A DNA stretch of 64,000 bases from Desertifilum tharense IPPAS B-1220 (GCF_001746915.1 NZ_MJGC01000010.1:81713-145712), one strand, 5' to 3'; positions 1 through 9,236 are shown, counted from the first letter of the stretch. The notes: generated by a model not told the origin, from the sequence alone. Numbers and translations are program-made.

Positions 1-2737
1 CAATTTGTGCTTGTCGCAGAGCTGCCGCCGGTGTTAACCCCGATTGCAACATCCGCTGATAGAAATCAACCATCAGCGAAGCCGTTGCTTCATCATCGAC
101 GCTCCACAAACTCACCACGATCCGCGCTGCTCCAGCATACATAAAACCACGGGTTAAACCGACTAGACCTTCGCCGCGAATTTCTTGCCCTAAGCCTGTT
201 TCGCAAGCACTCAACACGATTAATTCTGCCGGAAGATTTAAATTAAAGATTTCGGGCAAGCGCAAAAAGCCATCGGCGGGCTGTCCGCCTTCATCCACCA
301 GCGAGAGAATGAGTCCGGATCGCTCTGGATGCTGACTATCTAGAATCCCGTGGGTTGCAAAGTGAACGATGCGGTATTCTCCCAACTGGGGACTGGTGGC
401 TGCATCGCGGCTGGCTGCAAAACCAAAGGCGCGTCTGCTTTGCGATTTGGGGACGAGGGCTAAAATTTTTTCGGCTTCTTGACGGGTAAAGGGCAAGCGC
501 TTCCAGGCTTGCTGAGATTGCTCTGTTGGGAAAGGTTCGAGATTTTTGTCCCTGGCGTGGTGGGTTGAAAGGTTCACCCGCTCGTCGTTTAAGCCAAATA
601 CTGGATCGGCTAATACTGCTAGGGCTTTGGTGGCGGGCGTTCGTCCGGCAAGTTCTCGGCGCAATACCCCCAGGGTGGAGGCAGAAGGCAGGCTCACCAG
701 TTCGTGATTGACAATCAGGGGAATGGCGTCTTCGTCATTGTCGCCGGTTCCAGGGGTGGCTAGGGCTGCAAAGGGGATGTATTGTAAGGCTCCGTCGCTC
801 ACCACAAGCAAGCGTTTGTCCCCCAGTTTGTGGGCAACGGGTGCTAGGAGTAAGTCGCTGAGGGTTTTGGCGACTTGTTGCGTCCGATAGCGGCGAATTC
901 TTAAGCTGGGAATGGTTAATAGGTTGCGAAACTCTAGGGCGACTTGTTCGATTTCGGCGCGGGGGGGGAGTTCGTAACTGCTGATTTCTGTAGGCGTCAC
1001 AACCCACAAATAGCTGCGTTCTTGACCGAGGGAGTATTCTAGCAAAACGGTTTCGGAGTCGAGGACTTGTTGCTGAATTTCTGCCAGGGTGAGGGGTTGC
1101 GGTTGTGTCAGGGCGGCGTAGCGGGGGCTGATTTGGCGGATGTTGGCTTGCAGGGTGGCGTATTGGGTTTCGAGTTGTTGAATTTTTTGGTTGATTTGGG
1201 CGGCTTGTTCGGAGTTCTGCTGGCTGCTGAGGAGTTGAATGCGGGTTTCTTCTAATGCGCCGAGTTGTTGCTGGAGTTGTTGCTGTTGCGCCAGGAGTTG
1301 GGGATCGATTCCCGATCGAATGTCGGCGTTGGCTTCGGTGAGGATTTCTAGGAGCGATCGCGCTCTGGCTCGTTCGCTGGCTTGCAGGGCTTTGGCATCA
1401 TATCCGAGATCGGGGTTTTGTTGGTGCAGTTGCATCAACAGGTCGATATAAAACTCGTAATAGTCTTGTTTGGACGCAAAGAAGGAAGTGCGGAGTTCTT
1501 GGCTGCTAACTTTGGTTCGCAGGTCTTCAATAATGGTTAAGGCGGATTCAATTTGTGCGAGGGCTGGTTCAAATTCTCCCTGCTGGCGCTGAACTTGGGC
1601 GATTCTAAATAGGGTTAAGGCTTCTTTGGCGCGATCGCCCACTGCTCGTCTTAAGGGCAGGGCTTGATTATAATAGGCGATCGCTTTGACCAGATCGCCA
1701 GAGTTGGCATAAACGTAACCCATATTATTTAAGGTACTGGCTTCTCCGCCAATATCGCTGGCTTGTTGCCACAGAGCTAAGGCTTGGTTATAGGTGGTTA
1801 GGGCTTGTTGAAATTCGGCTGAGTTGGCATAGACATAACCGATATTATTTAAGGTACTGGCTTCGCCGCGAGCATCCCCCACTTCTCGCCACAGGGCTAA
1901 GGCTTGTTGGTAAGACTCTAGGGCTTTTTGGTAATCTCCCAAGGCATCGTAAAATAGGCCGATATTATTGAGGGTGCGGGCAACTCCGGCAATATCTTCG
2001 ATGGCTTGATATAAGGGGAGAGCTTGGTTATAGGATTCTAAGGCTTGGTTGAAGTCGCCTAAGCTGTCATAGAGAACGCCAATATTATTTAAGCTGGTGG
2101 CTTCTCCTTGACGGTCTTCCACTTCGCGCCATAGGGGTAAGGCTTGCTTGTAGACATCCAGCGCCCTTTGATACTCTCCCAAGGCACTGTAAACTACGCC
2201 CATGTTATTGAGGGTATAGGCTTCGCCACCGCGATCTTCGGCGTCTTGGTAAAGGGGGAGGGCTTCTTCATAGGCCACTAGGGCCTGTTGGCGATTGCCC
2301 AGGGCATTGTAGAGTAAACCCATCTGATTGAGCGTGTCTGCAACCCCGATGCGATCGCCTGCACTGCGATAGAGGGGTAAGGCTTGTTCGTAAGCTTTGA
2401 GAGCTGGTTGCAGTTCGCCCAAACTATTGTAGATTAAGCCCAAACCCGAAAGACTTAAGGCTGCTTGTCCGGCATTTCCGGCAGCGTTATAAAGTTTAAA
2501 CGCAGTTTCTAAAGAGGGAATGGCGTCTCGCAATTCTCCCTGCTGTAATTGCTCAATTCCCCGCTCAAAAGCCCGATCCGCTTCGCTAACCTCTGGCGTT
2601 TGGGCAAGCCATAGGGTTTGGGAAATGCGCGGAAAAACCGTTTCAGTTTCAGCCGCCCTCGCCAGCGGAGGTGACAAAATCACACTCAGCAATAGCGTAG
2701 CGTTGAATAAGAGTCGGCGTCTATCGTTGAACTTCAT
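1..2737 (-). CDS. Exported TPR-CHAT protein, C-terminus outside window
   Basis: An ATG at 2737 opens a reading frame that runs without a stop through the left edge, giving 912 codons. Residues 1 to about 28 look like a signal peptide (basic MKFNDRRR, a hydrophobic stretch, then PPLARAAE). From about residue 60 to 450 there are about ten tetratricopeptide repeats of the 40-residue cyanobacterial kind (LNNIG..Y..LG....AL..Y.QAL.L). A helical, coiled-coil-like segment follows. From about residue 600 there is a CHAT domain, a caspase-like peptidase fold. The expected catalytic pair is present: His796 in FATHG and Cys845 in SACETG. Only the last few dozen residues should be missing. It is divergent from a FecR-domain gene across 238 bases. 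The family is known; whether this member is an active protease, and its substrate, cannot be told from sequence. Confidence 0.93.
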   Translation of the reverse strand, partial: MKFNDRRRLLFNATLLLSVILSPPLARAAETETVFPRISQTLWLAQTPEVSEADRAFERGIEQLQQGELRDAIPSLETAFKLYNAAGNAGQAALSLSGLGLIYNSLGELQPALKAYEQALPLYRSAGDRIGVADTLNQMGLLYNALGNRQQALVAYEEALPLYQDAEDRGGEAYTLNNMGVVYSALGEYQRALDVYKQALPLWREVEDRQGEATSLNNIGVLYDSLGDFNQALESYNQALPLYQAIEDIAGVARTLNNIGLFYDALGDYQKALESYQQALALWREVGDARGEASTLNNIGYVYANSAEFQQALTTYNQALALWQQASDIGGEASTLNNMGYVYANSGDLVKAIAYYNQALPLRRAVGDRAKEALTLFRIAQVQRQQGEFEPALAQIESALTIIEDLRTKVSSQELRTSFFASKQDYYEFYIDLLMQLHQQNPDLGYDAKALQASERARARSLLEILTEANADIRSGIDPQLLAQQQQLQQQLGALEETRIQLLSSQQNSEQAAQINQKIQQLETQYATLQANIRQISPRYAALTQPQPLTLAEIQQQVLDSETVLLEYSLGQERSYLWVVTPTEISSYELPPRAEIEQVALEFRNLLTIPSLRIRRYRTQQVAKTLSDLLLAPVAHKLGDKRLLVVSDGALQYIPFAALATPGTGDNDEDAIPLIVNHELVSLPSASTLGVLRRELAGRTPATKALAVLADPVFGLNDERVNLSTHHARDKNLEPFPTEQSQQAWKRLPFTRQEAEKILALVPKSQSRRAFGFAASRDAATSPQLGEYRIVHFATHGILDSQHPERSGLILSLVDEGGQPADGFLRLPEIFNLNLPAELIVLSACETGLGQEIRGEGLVGLTRGFMYAGAARIVVSLWSVDDEATASLMVDFYQRMLQSGLTPAAALRQAQI

Positions 2738-2975
2738 AAAATCTGGCGGGTGAACAAGGACAGCTCGATCGAACATCCATCTTGGCAAAAGCGAGCAAGT
2801 TTTAGCTTCAAGCTGAATCGCAGTTTTCTGAGTGTGTCAGACCTCTGAAAACCGACAAAAGTGCCTCAAAATCGCAGCAAACCGATTGAGAAGTGATATG
2901 ATTGATGTCCTGATTTGCCAAATATCAGCGCGAAAATAGGTGGTGTTTTGGCTTTAGCAGGACACCAGAGCAAAC

Positions 2976-4070
2976 ATGACTAAATTTCCGTCTTATCCGT
3001 CAGCTTGCCAACTTGCTCAATTGAGTTTATCTGTAGCGGCACTGACTGCACCCTGTATGGTAACTCCCGCCTCGGTAATGGCAAGCCCTTTTGAGCAAAT
3101 GCCGATCGCCCAGGCGCAAGTTGAAGATAGCGTTACTGTAGCGCATCAGTGGATGCAGTCAATGGCCTTGCCAGAACGCTTTGCCCCTGAACCCCTTGCT
3201 AGCAGCCAAAATATTGAACTTGCACAGGTTCCCATCGCTCGCGGTTTAACGGTTGAAGAACTGCGGGGAACCGTCACGATTAATGGTCGAGTCGCTCAAG
3301 TGGGCGATCGCCTCAGCGCGATCGGCGATACGATTACCACAGGCCCCGGTTCCACCGCCCGATTGCGCTTTGATAGCAATATTGGGGTTGCAGAACTGGC
3401 TGAAAATACCACGGTGCGCGTTGAAGTCCTCACTGGAGGAACCGCACCCATTAGCGAATTATTTGTTACAGAAGGTCGAGTTCGCCTGTCTATTTCCCGC
3501 TTTGTCTCCCAAGGTTTCCTTCGCAGTGCTGGCGAGGAGAATCAATCGTGGGAAATTGCTAGTCTCGATCCACAAATCGCTTTTGCTGATGAATTAGCCC
3601 AAGCTTCGCAACAAACCGCCTCAGCCACAACTTCCCCCTTGCGCGTTCGTACTCCAGCGGGGGTTGCTGGCGTGCGCGGTACGTCCTTTGGCGTGAACGT
3701 GGGGCCGACTGGCAAGACGGGCGTTAGTACCCTTGATGGGGCAGTAGGAGCCAATGCAGAAGAGTTTGAAGTCTTGGTCAATCCAGGTTTTTCTTCTACA
3801 ATTAGTCCCGGTCAGCCTCCCACAGCAGCCATTGAAACGCCGCGTTTGGCAACGTTGCGCGTCATTAATGCGACTCGCGTAGGGGTCAATAGCGTCCGCC
3901 TATCGGGTCAAGTCGATCCAATGGATACGGTGTTTGTCAATAATCGCCCCGTTCCTACGAATCCTGATGGTTCTTTTGATAGTTATGTTGAACCCGTGGG
4001 AGGTCGTCTCAGGGTGGTGGTTCGAGGGCCGGCGGTTCGCGAACGTCACTACACGATTATTACTCGTTAA
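2976..4070 (+). CDS. Exported FecR-domain protein
   Basis: 364 residues. A signal-peptide-like N-terminus precedes a low-complexity region. From about residue 93 to 190 there is a FecR-type beta domain (TVTINGRVAQVGDRLSAIG followed by DTITTGPGSTARLRFD); about residues 220-260 continue it, with RVRTPAGVAGVRGTSFGV, a motif common in cyanobacterial FecR proteins. The last 70 residues (SVRLSGQVDP..VFVNNRPV) resemble an Ig-like beta sandwich. It has no sigma-factor partner and no TonB receptor nearby, so it is not a classical iron-citrate sensor. It faces the TPR-CHAT gene, and the two probably share a divergent promoter region. An envelope-associated role is inferred; ligand unknown. Confidence 0.85.
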   Translation: MTKFPSYPSACQLAQLSLSVAALTAPCMVTPASVMASPFEQMPIAQAQVEDSVTVAHQWMQSMALPERFAPEPLASSQNIELAQVPIARGLTVEELRGTVTINGRVAQVGDRLSAIGDTITTGPGSTARLRFDSNIGVAELAENTTVRVEVLTGGTAPISELFVTEGRVRLSISRFVSQGFLRSAGEENQSWEIASLDPQIAFADELAQASQQTASATTSPLRVRTPAGVAGVRGTSFGVNVGPTGKTGVSTLDGAVGANAEEFEVLVNPGFSSTISPGQPPTAAIETPRLATLRVINATRVGVNSVRLSGQVDPMDTVFVNNRPVPTNPDGSFDSYVEPVGGRLRVVVRGPAVRERHYTIITR

Positions 4071-4155
4071 GCGATCGCGGATGAAATCCGGCGCGATTCC
4101 CCTGACTCAGGGGGAATTTAAAGCGCATCACCATTCCCAAATTTGATTAGACCCT

Positions 4156-5196
4156 TTATTGCGGTTCTAAAGGTTCGGCTTGACCGGCATTGACTAAAGC
4201 TTGATACAGCATCGCCGCCACTTCAGCGCGAGTTGCCTCTTGTTGAGGGTTAAAGCGGTTGGGTTCGGGATGATTGACCAGAATACCCGCTTGAGTGGCA
4301 GCAGCGATCGCAGGTCTTGCATATTCGGGAATTTCTCCGGCGTCCTCAAACTGCCCTAGGGTTTCTTGGGGGTTCTGGGGAGGCTGCAATTGCAACCCGC
4401 TAGCTAATGCTAAACCTACTTGCAAGCGGGTAATCGGTTGATCGGGTCTAAAGGTGCGATCGGGATAACCTCTCAGAAATCCAGTTTGGGTACTGCTGCG
4501 GATGGAATCTAGCGCCCAATAGTCTTGTGCAATGTCGGTGTAAGCTTCTGGAGTGGGGGCGTCATCGGGGACAAAACTCCTTTGCAGCATGGTGGCAAAT
4601 TCGGCGCGGGTTACGGGTCGATCGGGGCGATAGGTGCGATCGCGATAGCCCACAATAATATCCCGTTGCGATAGGGCGGCGATGAAGGGAACGGCCCAAT
4701 AGCCTTCGGGAATATCGGTAAAGATTTGAGAAATGGGGGTGGGAGTCGGAGAAACCTCTGGAGAGGGAGTCGTCTCAACGGGTGCAACCACTGCCGGACG
4801 CGGAGACTCAGGGGTTGTTGGCACTCCCAAAGGAAGAGGCAGCACCCTTGGCGATGGAGAAGCCGTGGCGGCAGGCGTTGGCGTTCTGGGAACGACTGCG
4901 GCGCGAGGGTCAGCGGTGGGCGTGGGACGGGCTGCGGGTCTTTGGGGCGAAACAGTGGGCGTGCGGGGGTCTTGAAGCCCAGGCGCGAGGGGTTGTGGGG
5001 TCGCTTGTGGAGAAGCGGCCGGTAAGGCTCCAAGTAAAGGCCGATCGAGAAAACCACCGGGGCGATCGCCCTGGAGTAAAGCCCAGCCTAAAATCGTGCC
5101 AATGGTCGCAAACGCAATTAAAACACCTATCCAATCGTCAAATCCGAGGGGATTTCTGTTAGAAGGGTCAGAATTGGGTTCTGGTAAGTTGCTCAT
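4156..5196 (-). CDS. SLH-domain membrane-anchored protein
   Basis: 346 residues. A GGGAG ribosome binding site lies just before the ATG at 5196. Residues about 22-45 form one transmembrane helix after a short polar N-terminus. Residues about 50-160 are a Pro/Thr/Ala-rich linker. Then come three S-layer homology repeats: FTDIPEGYWAVPFI..., YTDIAQDYWALDSI... and a degenerate FEDAGEIPEYARPAI..., each with the TRAE or TRLQ helix. SLH repeats bind cell-wall polymers or, in cyanobacteria, occur in outer-membrane porins; here no porin barrel follows, so the protein probably spans from inner membrane to peptidoglycan. The linker produces long Arg/Gly-rich antisense frames that are not genes. Confidence 0.88.
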   Translation of the reverse strand: MSNLPEPNSDPSNRNPLGFDDWIGVLIAFATIGTILGWALLQGDRPGGFLDRPLLGALPAASPQATPQPLAPGLQDPRTPTVSPQRPAARPTPTADPRAAVVPRTPTPAATASPSPRVLPLPLGVPTTPESPRPAVVAPVETTPSPEVSPTPTPISQIFTDIPEGYWAVPFIAALSQRDIIVGYRDRTYRPDRPVTRAEFATMLQRSFVPDDAPTPEAYTDIAQDYWALDSIRSSTQTGFLRGYPDRTFRPDQPITRLQVGLALASGLQLQPPQNPQETLGQFEDAGEIPEYARPAIAAATQAGILVNHPEPNRFNPQQEATRAEVAAMLYQALVNAGQAEPLEPQ

Positions 5197-5343
5197 CAGT
5201 CTCCCTTGTCCGCTAACAGATTAATTTCACCCATTTTGGGGTAGTTCTATGCGAATCATGCTACAACTTCGCATTTTGAGCAAGACCACCCCTAAAATCA
5301 TAGGGGGTTTTAGGAGACTGTAAAGCGAACTCAAGGTAGAGAT

Positions 5344-5949
5344 CTAACGGGCGGGTAAGGGGTTGCTAACGGCTTCGTCTGATGTAGCGGGGGCGAAGTG
5401 TTTGGCAACCATCGTGGGAACTTCTTGGGGGCGGATGCGGCTATAACGGGCTTTGTCAGGCATGACGACGACGTTAGGACCGGCTTTGCAATTCTTTAAA
5501 CATCCTGTTTTTTTGACCTGGATGCGATCGTCTAAACCCTGTTGGGCTAAAACTGACTCGATGGCTTGAGTCACCTGATGCGCCCCTTTCTTGCAACAGT
5601 CTGATTTTTGACAAACCAAGATGCAGGCTTTGCTGGGGTTGGCGGGGGCAACTGGGGTGGCGGGTGCTGCTAAACGGCTGGGGGCTGTGGTTTTCACCAA
5701 TTTGGCTTTCAGTTGGGTTTCCCCGGTTTTGGGCTTAAATTTTTTCTGCCCTAAAACTTGAATCCAGTCTCCGGCAACTAGGCTAGTGGAGAGCTGGTGA
5801 CGTAAATCGCTTTTGAGTTTAATCGTCAGTTCGCCTTCTGAAGTCACTAGGCGCAAGGCTCGCGGTTCGCCATTGTCTTTCAGTTCAAATCCTGCTAACC
5901 GTCCTTCGAGGAGGAAATACGATCCAAAGGTATGGGTGAATTGACTCAT
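5344..5949 (-). CDS. Thioredoxin-like 2Fe-2S ferredoxin domain protein
   Basis: 201 residues in two parts. Residues 1 to about 85 are a beta-rich domain of unrecognised family (SYFLLEGRLAGFELKDNG). After an Ala/Pro linker, residues about 108-185 form a thioredoxin-like [2Fe-2S] ferredoxin domain: CILVCQKSDCCKKGA near its start and KTGCLKNCKAGPNVVVMPD about 35 residues later. That Cys spacing matches the family that also supplies NuoE-like and Shethna-type ferredoxins. It probably carries electrons; the partner is unknown. The gene stands alone, with the Fur-family regulator upstream on the same strand but separated by a terminator. Confidence 0.85.
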   Translation of the reverse strand: MSQFTHTFGSYFLLEGRLAGFELKDNGEPRALRLVTSEGELTIKLKSDLRHQLSTSLVAGDWIQVLGQKKFKPKTGETQLKAKLVKTTAPSRLAAPATPVAPANPSKACILVCQKSDCCKKGAHQVTQAIESVLAQQGLDDRIQVKKTGCLKNCKAGPNVVVMPDKARYSRIRPQEVPTMVAKHFAPATSDEAVSNPLPAR

Positions 5950-6326
5950 GGCTAATGGGTTCTCTTGCTTGCAATGAATTTCAGGGAGAAAAGACGGGTA
6001 CGGGGATTAACTAGAATTTCTAGCAAAGAGCGATCGCTCTTAGTTGAGAATTATATGCAATATTTTGGCAAAATGCATCTATCGATTTTCACACAGCGAT
6101 CGCCATCCTCTGAGGGTTGAAATCTTTCTAGGCTTGAGATAAGGGCAGTTTTGCTCGATCCAAAGCGATCGGGCGCGATCGCCGTGTGAGATCCTGCTGA
6201 CAATTTGCAATAGATTGCAACAATTTTCGCCTATTGCCAATCAATAGCTATCTGTTTTTGCTCAAAACAAGCAAGGGCAACCCTTGCAGAGTTACCCTTA
6301 ATTGAGATATTTCTTTCAACCGAACC
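5950..6326. other. Noncoding gap with HIP1 palindromes
   Basis: This stretch of 377 bases has no convincing gene. It contains several GCGATCGC-type palindromes and, at its right end, the terminator of the regulator gene. The promoter of the ferredoxin-like gene should lie in the left half, but no clear -35/-10 pair was found. Confidence 0.6.
6261..6287 (-). terminator. Rho-independent terminator of the Fur-family gene
   Basis: Read on the minus strand, GCAAGGG (6287-6281) pairs with CCCTTGC (6277-6271) around a three-base loop and is followed by TTGTTTTGAG. It lies 40 bases after the regulator stop codon. Confidence 0.65.
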
Positions 6327-6785
6327 TTAAGCGGGTACTTCTGGTTCCGGTGGCGTAGACTGATAACCGAAAAAGTCAATTCGATAATCCGTAATCTTTA
6401 CCCCAGTCTGTTCTTCAATTTGCTGGAGCAGATCCGCCGGTAATTCAATATGCACGTCTAGAATTTGATTGGTATCTAGACAGTTAATATGGGAGTGCGA
6501 ATCGCTAATATTGCCATAAAGACGACCGTCAGAACGCTCAACGCACTCAATAATCCCTTGACTGGAAAGCGCTTCTAAGTTTTGATAGACCGAAGTATGA
6601 CCGATCGCTTTCCCTTCCTGGTTCAGACGGTCGTAAATTTCGCGAGCAGACAGGTGTTGTTGCTGCTGCCAGAGCAGTTCTAAAATAAATCGGCGCTGCC
6701 GACTCAGACGCATCCCTAAAATCTGACAGCGGTTTAACGCATCTTCTAGGGAGCGAATAGGTTTTGTAGGCGTTTGATTATACAT
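6327..6785 (-). CDS. Fur-family transcriptional regulator, PerR/FurC-like
   Basis: About 152 residues from the ATG at 6785; an in-frame TTG at 6794 is less likely. An N-terminal winged helix (GMRLSRQRRFILELL, then LSAREIYDRLN, then HTSVYQNLEAL) is followed by a metal-binding dimerisation half with SDSHSHINCLDTNQ. There are only three cysteines and no CxxC pair, so the structural zinc site found in many Fur proteins is absent. The set of sequence features (KPIRSLEDAL start, HSHxNCLDTNQILDV) is what I associate with the cyanobacterial PerR/FurC branch, controlling peroxide-stress genes, but I cannot run a tree. No clear operator was found upstream. Fur or Zur are less likely alternatives. Confidence 0.8.
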   Translation of the reverse strand: MYNQTPTKPIRSLEDALNRCQILGMRLSRQRRFILELLWQQQQHLSAREIYDRLNQEGKAIGHTSVYQNLEALSSQGIIECVERSDGRLYGNISDSHSHINCLDTNQILDVHIELPADLLQQIEEQTGVKITDYRIDFFGYQSTPPEPEVPA

Positions 6786-7001
6786 AGCAAGCAACTTTTA
6801 ACAGACTAAACTTGACCGACCCAAAAACAAAATTTCCTTTAAACGGTTAAAGTAAACTCATTACCACTTTACCTCAGATTTCGGTAATCTGTCCGCATCT
6901 ATCTATAGACCGATTCCCTGAATTTCCCCAGTGCCTGTTTAGGAAAGACCGCAGACAAGTCACAATTGAAGAGTTAAGTGAGTTAAAACCCTACTGAATC
7001 A

Positions 7002-7478
7002 ATGGCGATCGCAATTCCTGTTAATCCTGAGTGCATTCATAACTTGATTTTGTCACCTGCACAAACCGCCATCGAAGAACTGTTACAAAAACAAGACATT
7101 CTCGCAGCCGAACAACAACTCACCTTCACCATCGATTATCCCCGCGATCCAACAGATCCGCGAGAATTGTCAGAGATTCCGGAAATTCGCCTCTGGTTTA
7201 TTCGCTTAGATGCAGCCTACCCGTGGCTCCCCTTTCTGCTCGACTGGAAAGCCGGAGAACTCGCGCGCTATGTCGCGATGTTGGTTCCTCACCAATTTAA
7301 CCGAACAGAAGGCATCCAGTTTAACCCAGAAGCCCTAGAAATCTTTGTCATGAACAAAATTTTCGTTTTAGCGCAGTGGATGCAACAGCAAGGCATCGAA
7401 GGCAAATCTCGCCTAAAAGCCATGACCCAGATGTTAGGTTACGAAATAGAGGATGGTTTTTTTGAACTCCTAGCTTAG
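7002..7478 (+). CDS. CRR6-like NDH-1 assembly protein
   Basis: 158 residues, soluble, no signal peptide. The pattern (IPVNPECIHNL near the start, WFIRLDAAYPWLPFLLDWK in the middle, VPHQFNRTEGIQFNPEALEIF, then a helical C-terminus) resembles the CRR6 (chlororespiratory reduction 6, DUF1817) family. CRR6 is known to assist maturation of NdhI in the photosynthetic NDH-1 complex of plants and cyanobacteria. The assignment is from memory of the family pattern, so it is moderate. The gene is monocistronic and ends in a strong hairpin. Confidence 0.65.
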   Translation: MAIAIPVNPECIHNLILSPAQTAIEELLQKQDILAAEQQLTFTIDYPRDPTDPRELSEIPEIRLWFIRLDAAYPWLPFLLDWKAGELARYVAMLVPHQFNRTEGIQFNPEALEIFVMNKIFVLAQWMQQQGIEGKSRLKAMTQMLGYEIEDGFFELLA

Positions 7479-7487
7479 ACAAACACC

Positions 7488-7516
7488 AAGGGGGGTAGAA
7501 CATTTCTACCCCCCTT
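7488..7516. terminator. Perfect 13-bp hairpin, probable terminator
   Basis: AAGGGGGGTAGAA and TTCTACCCCCCTT pair perfectly around the three-base loop CAT, 9 bases after the CRR6-like stop. There is no strong T-run on either side, so termination is likely but could rely on stem strength. It could serve the convergent FAS1 gene too. Confidence 0.6.
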
Positions 7517-7586
7517 AAACTCGCTATATTATGCTCGCCCTACAAACCTATTGTCTTTTTAAACCGCACTTGAGAACAATTTTTTC

Positions 7587-8258
7587 CTAGTTAGCAGGTT
7601 GTTGACCTTGAGCATCTAAAGTGGATTGGATGTCGGGAGGAAGAACAACTTGGTCAATGACGTGAATGATCCCATTGCTGGCTTGGACATCAGCTTGAAC
7701 CACTCTGGCACCATTAACCAGAACTTCGTTCGTCCCTTGTTGGACTTGAACGCTCAAAGGCGCGCCTTCAACCGTATCAACGCTACCAGAGGAAATTGCA
7801 GTAGAAGGCAACTGTTCGGGAACCACATGGTAACTCAGAATTTGGGTCAAAACTTCCCGATTTTCCGGTTGAAGCAATTGGTCAAGCGTGCCTTGGGGTA
7901 AAGCATCAAACGCTTGGTTCGTCGGCGCAAACACAGTGTAAGGACCTGCGGTTGCTAAGGTTTGGGTTAAACCGGCAGCTTCCACTGCTTGGGTAAAGGT
8001 GCTGAGATTATTTTCAGCCGAGGCAACTTCAACCACATTGTCATCTGTTCCGGCTTGAGTGCCTACACCCGCACCCGGAGCGGTTTGCGTGCCTGTAGCG
8101 GTGGGGTCAGTGGGTGCAGTTGTGGTGGTGGCGGTGGGAGTATCATCTGTGGTGGTGGTGGTGGTGGTATCGCCGTTACAAGCTGCAAGGGCAACGGCAC
8201 TACCCACGCTGAGAAGACCGACTAAGAAAAATTTGGGAAGACGACTAAAACCGATCAT
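7587..8258 (-). CDS. Fasciclin (FAS1) domain lipoprotein
   Basis: 223 residues, with AAGGAG well placed before the ATG at 8258. The N-terminus is a lipoprotein signal ending in the lipobox LAAC at Cys26, followed by a Thr-rich linker of about 45 residues. Residues about 75-215 are one FAS1 domain: YTVFAPTNQAFDALP (H1-type motif), SYHVVPEQL, and the closing NGIIHVIDQVVLPPD (H2-type motif). FAS1 domains mediate adhesion at the cell surface. It is likely tethered to a membrane facing the periplasm. The partner is unknown. Confidence 0.92.
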   Translation of the reverse strand: MIGFSRLPKFFLVGLLSVGSAVALAACNGDTTTTTTTDDTPTATTTTAPTDPTATGTQTAPGAGVGTQAGTDDNVVEVASAENNLSTFTQAVEAAGLTQTLATAGPYTVFAPTNQAFDALPQGTLDQLLQPENREVLTQILSYHVVPEQLPSTAISSGSVDTVEGAPLSVQVQQGTNEVLVNGARVVQADVQASNGIIHVIDQVVLPPDIQSTLDAQGQQPAN

Positions 8259-8426
8259 AGCTGCTCCTTATCGAATGAATTGGGATGAGCGTGCAAACTC
8301 TGCTTTATAAAAGTTAAAGGAGTAACCCCCCCCAAGGCTTCATCCCCAGGAAAGATGTTTTCTAGGCTACAATTCGCTCACAATGGAACGTTTTTCTTCG
8401 ATAAAGAGTCAAAAAAGTATTAGTGG

Positions 8427-9236
8427 CTAAGGTCGGGTCATCCCCTGGGGAATAATGGCACCGCTTAAGTTAGCGCCTGTTAAGTTGGCATCTTGCAAAT
8501 TAGCTAGACTTAAATTGGCATCAATCAACACCGCATCGCTCAGGTTGGCTTGGTGAAGATTGACCCAACGAAGATTCGCGCGGTATAAGGTTGCTTCTCG
8601 CAAATCCGCAGAACGGAGGTTGACGCCACTCAAGTTGGCGGAACGCAGGCTGGCTTGGCGGAGGTTGGCTCGCCTCAGAGAGGCTCCTGTAAGATTGGTT
8701 TGGCTTAAGTTGGCTCCAATCAGCGTGGCTTCTTCTAAGGAGGCACCGCTGAGAATGGCGTGGGTTAAGTTGGCTTTATCTAAAATGACTCGCGTTAAAA
8801 CGGCATGAGCCAAAATTGCGCCTTCTAAATTAGCGCCTTGTAAGGAAGTCTCAATTAACTTGGCACCGCTGAGACTTGCGCCCTTGAGGTTGGCTCCTCT
8901 GAGGTTAGCACCGCTGAGGTTGGCTTCATTGAGGTTGGCATCTCGCAAATTAGCGCCTCGGAGGTTAGTTTCGCTGAGGTTTGCGCCGCTTAAGCAGCTA
9001 TCGCTTAAATCTGCGCTAATCAGATTAGCACCACTTAAGTTAGTGCCCATCAAAAATCCTTCTTTGAGTTTGGCTCCCCCTAAGTTGGCACCGCTCAGAT
9101 TGACTTCGTGGAATTGCGCCTGAGCAAGATTCACTTCGCACAAGTTGGCTTGGTGCAAGTCTGCGCGGTTTAGGTAAATCTGATGAAAATCCCGTTCCCC
9201 CGCAGAATAGCGCCTGAGGATTTCTGACGCATCCAT
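8427..9236 (-). CDS. Pentapeptide-repeat protein
   Basis: 269 residues. Residues 1-25 (MDASEILRRYSAGERDFHQI) are the helical cap seen on many cyanobacterial pentapeptide proteins. Residues from about 25 to 262 are almost pure A(N/D)L.. repeats, forming a right-handed quadrilateral beta helix. No signal peptide, no membrane helix. The function of this class is not established; some members elsewhere mimic DNA and inhibit gyrase. The same cap occurs in the genes at 27056 and 28029. Antisense frames rich in LAPLRLA are periodicity artefacts. Confidence 0.93.
   Translation of the reverse strand: MDASEILRRYSAGERDFHQIYLNRADLHQANLCEVNLAQAQFHEVNLSGANLGGAKLKEGFLMGTNLSGANLISADLSDSCLSGANLSETNLRGANLRDANLNEANLSGANLRGANLKGASLSGAKLIETSLQGANLEGAILAHAVLTRVILDKANLTHAILSGASLEEATLIGANLSQTNLTGASLRRANLRQASLRSANLSGVNLRSADLREATLYRANLRWVNLHQANLSDAVLIDANLSLANLQDANLTGANLSGAIIPQGMTRP

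Noticed and set aside
4726..5162. Arg/Gly-rich plus-strand frames opposite the SLH gene
   Set aside because: They are antisense to the Pro/Thr-rich linker of a well supported gene.
8560..9123. Plus-strand frames rich in LAPLRLA opposite the pentapeptide gene, and similar ones at 21729, 27100, 27544, 35668, 40326 and 40599
   Set aside because: They mirror the 15-base periodicity of the pentapeptide repeats on the opposite strand and have no ribosome binding sites or conserved features.
8427..9236. Short regular DNA repeats that could suggest a CRISPR array
   Set aside because: The repeats are coding, at 15-base periodicity with no spacers of constant length; they are pentapeptide codons.
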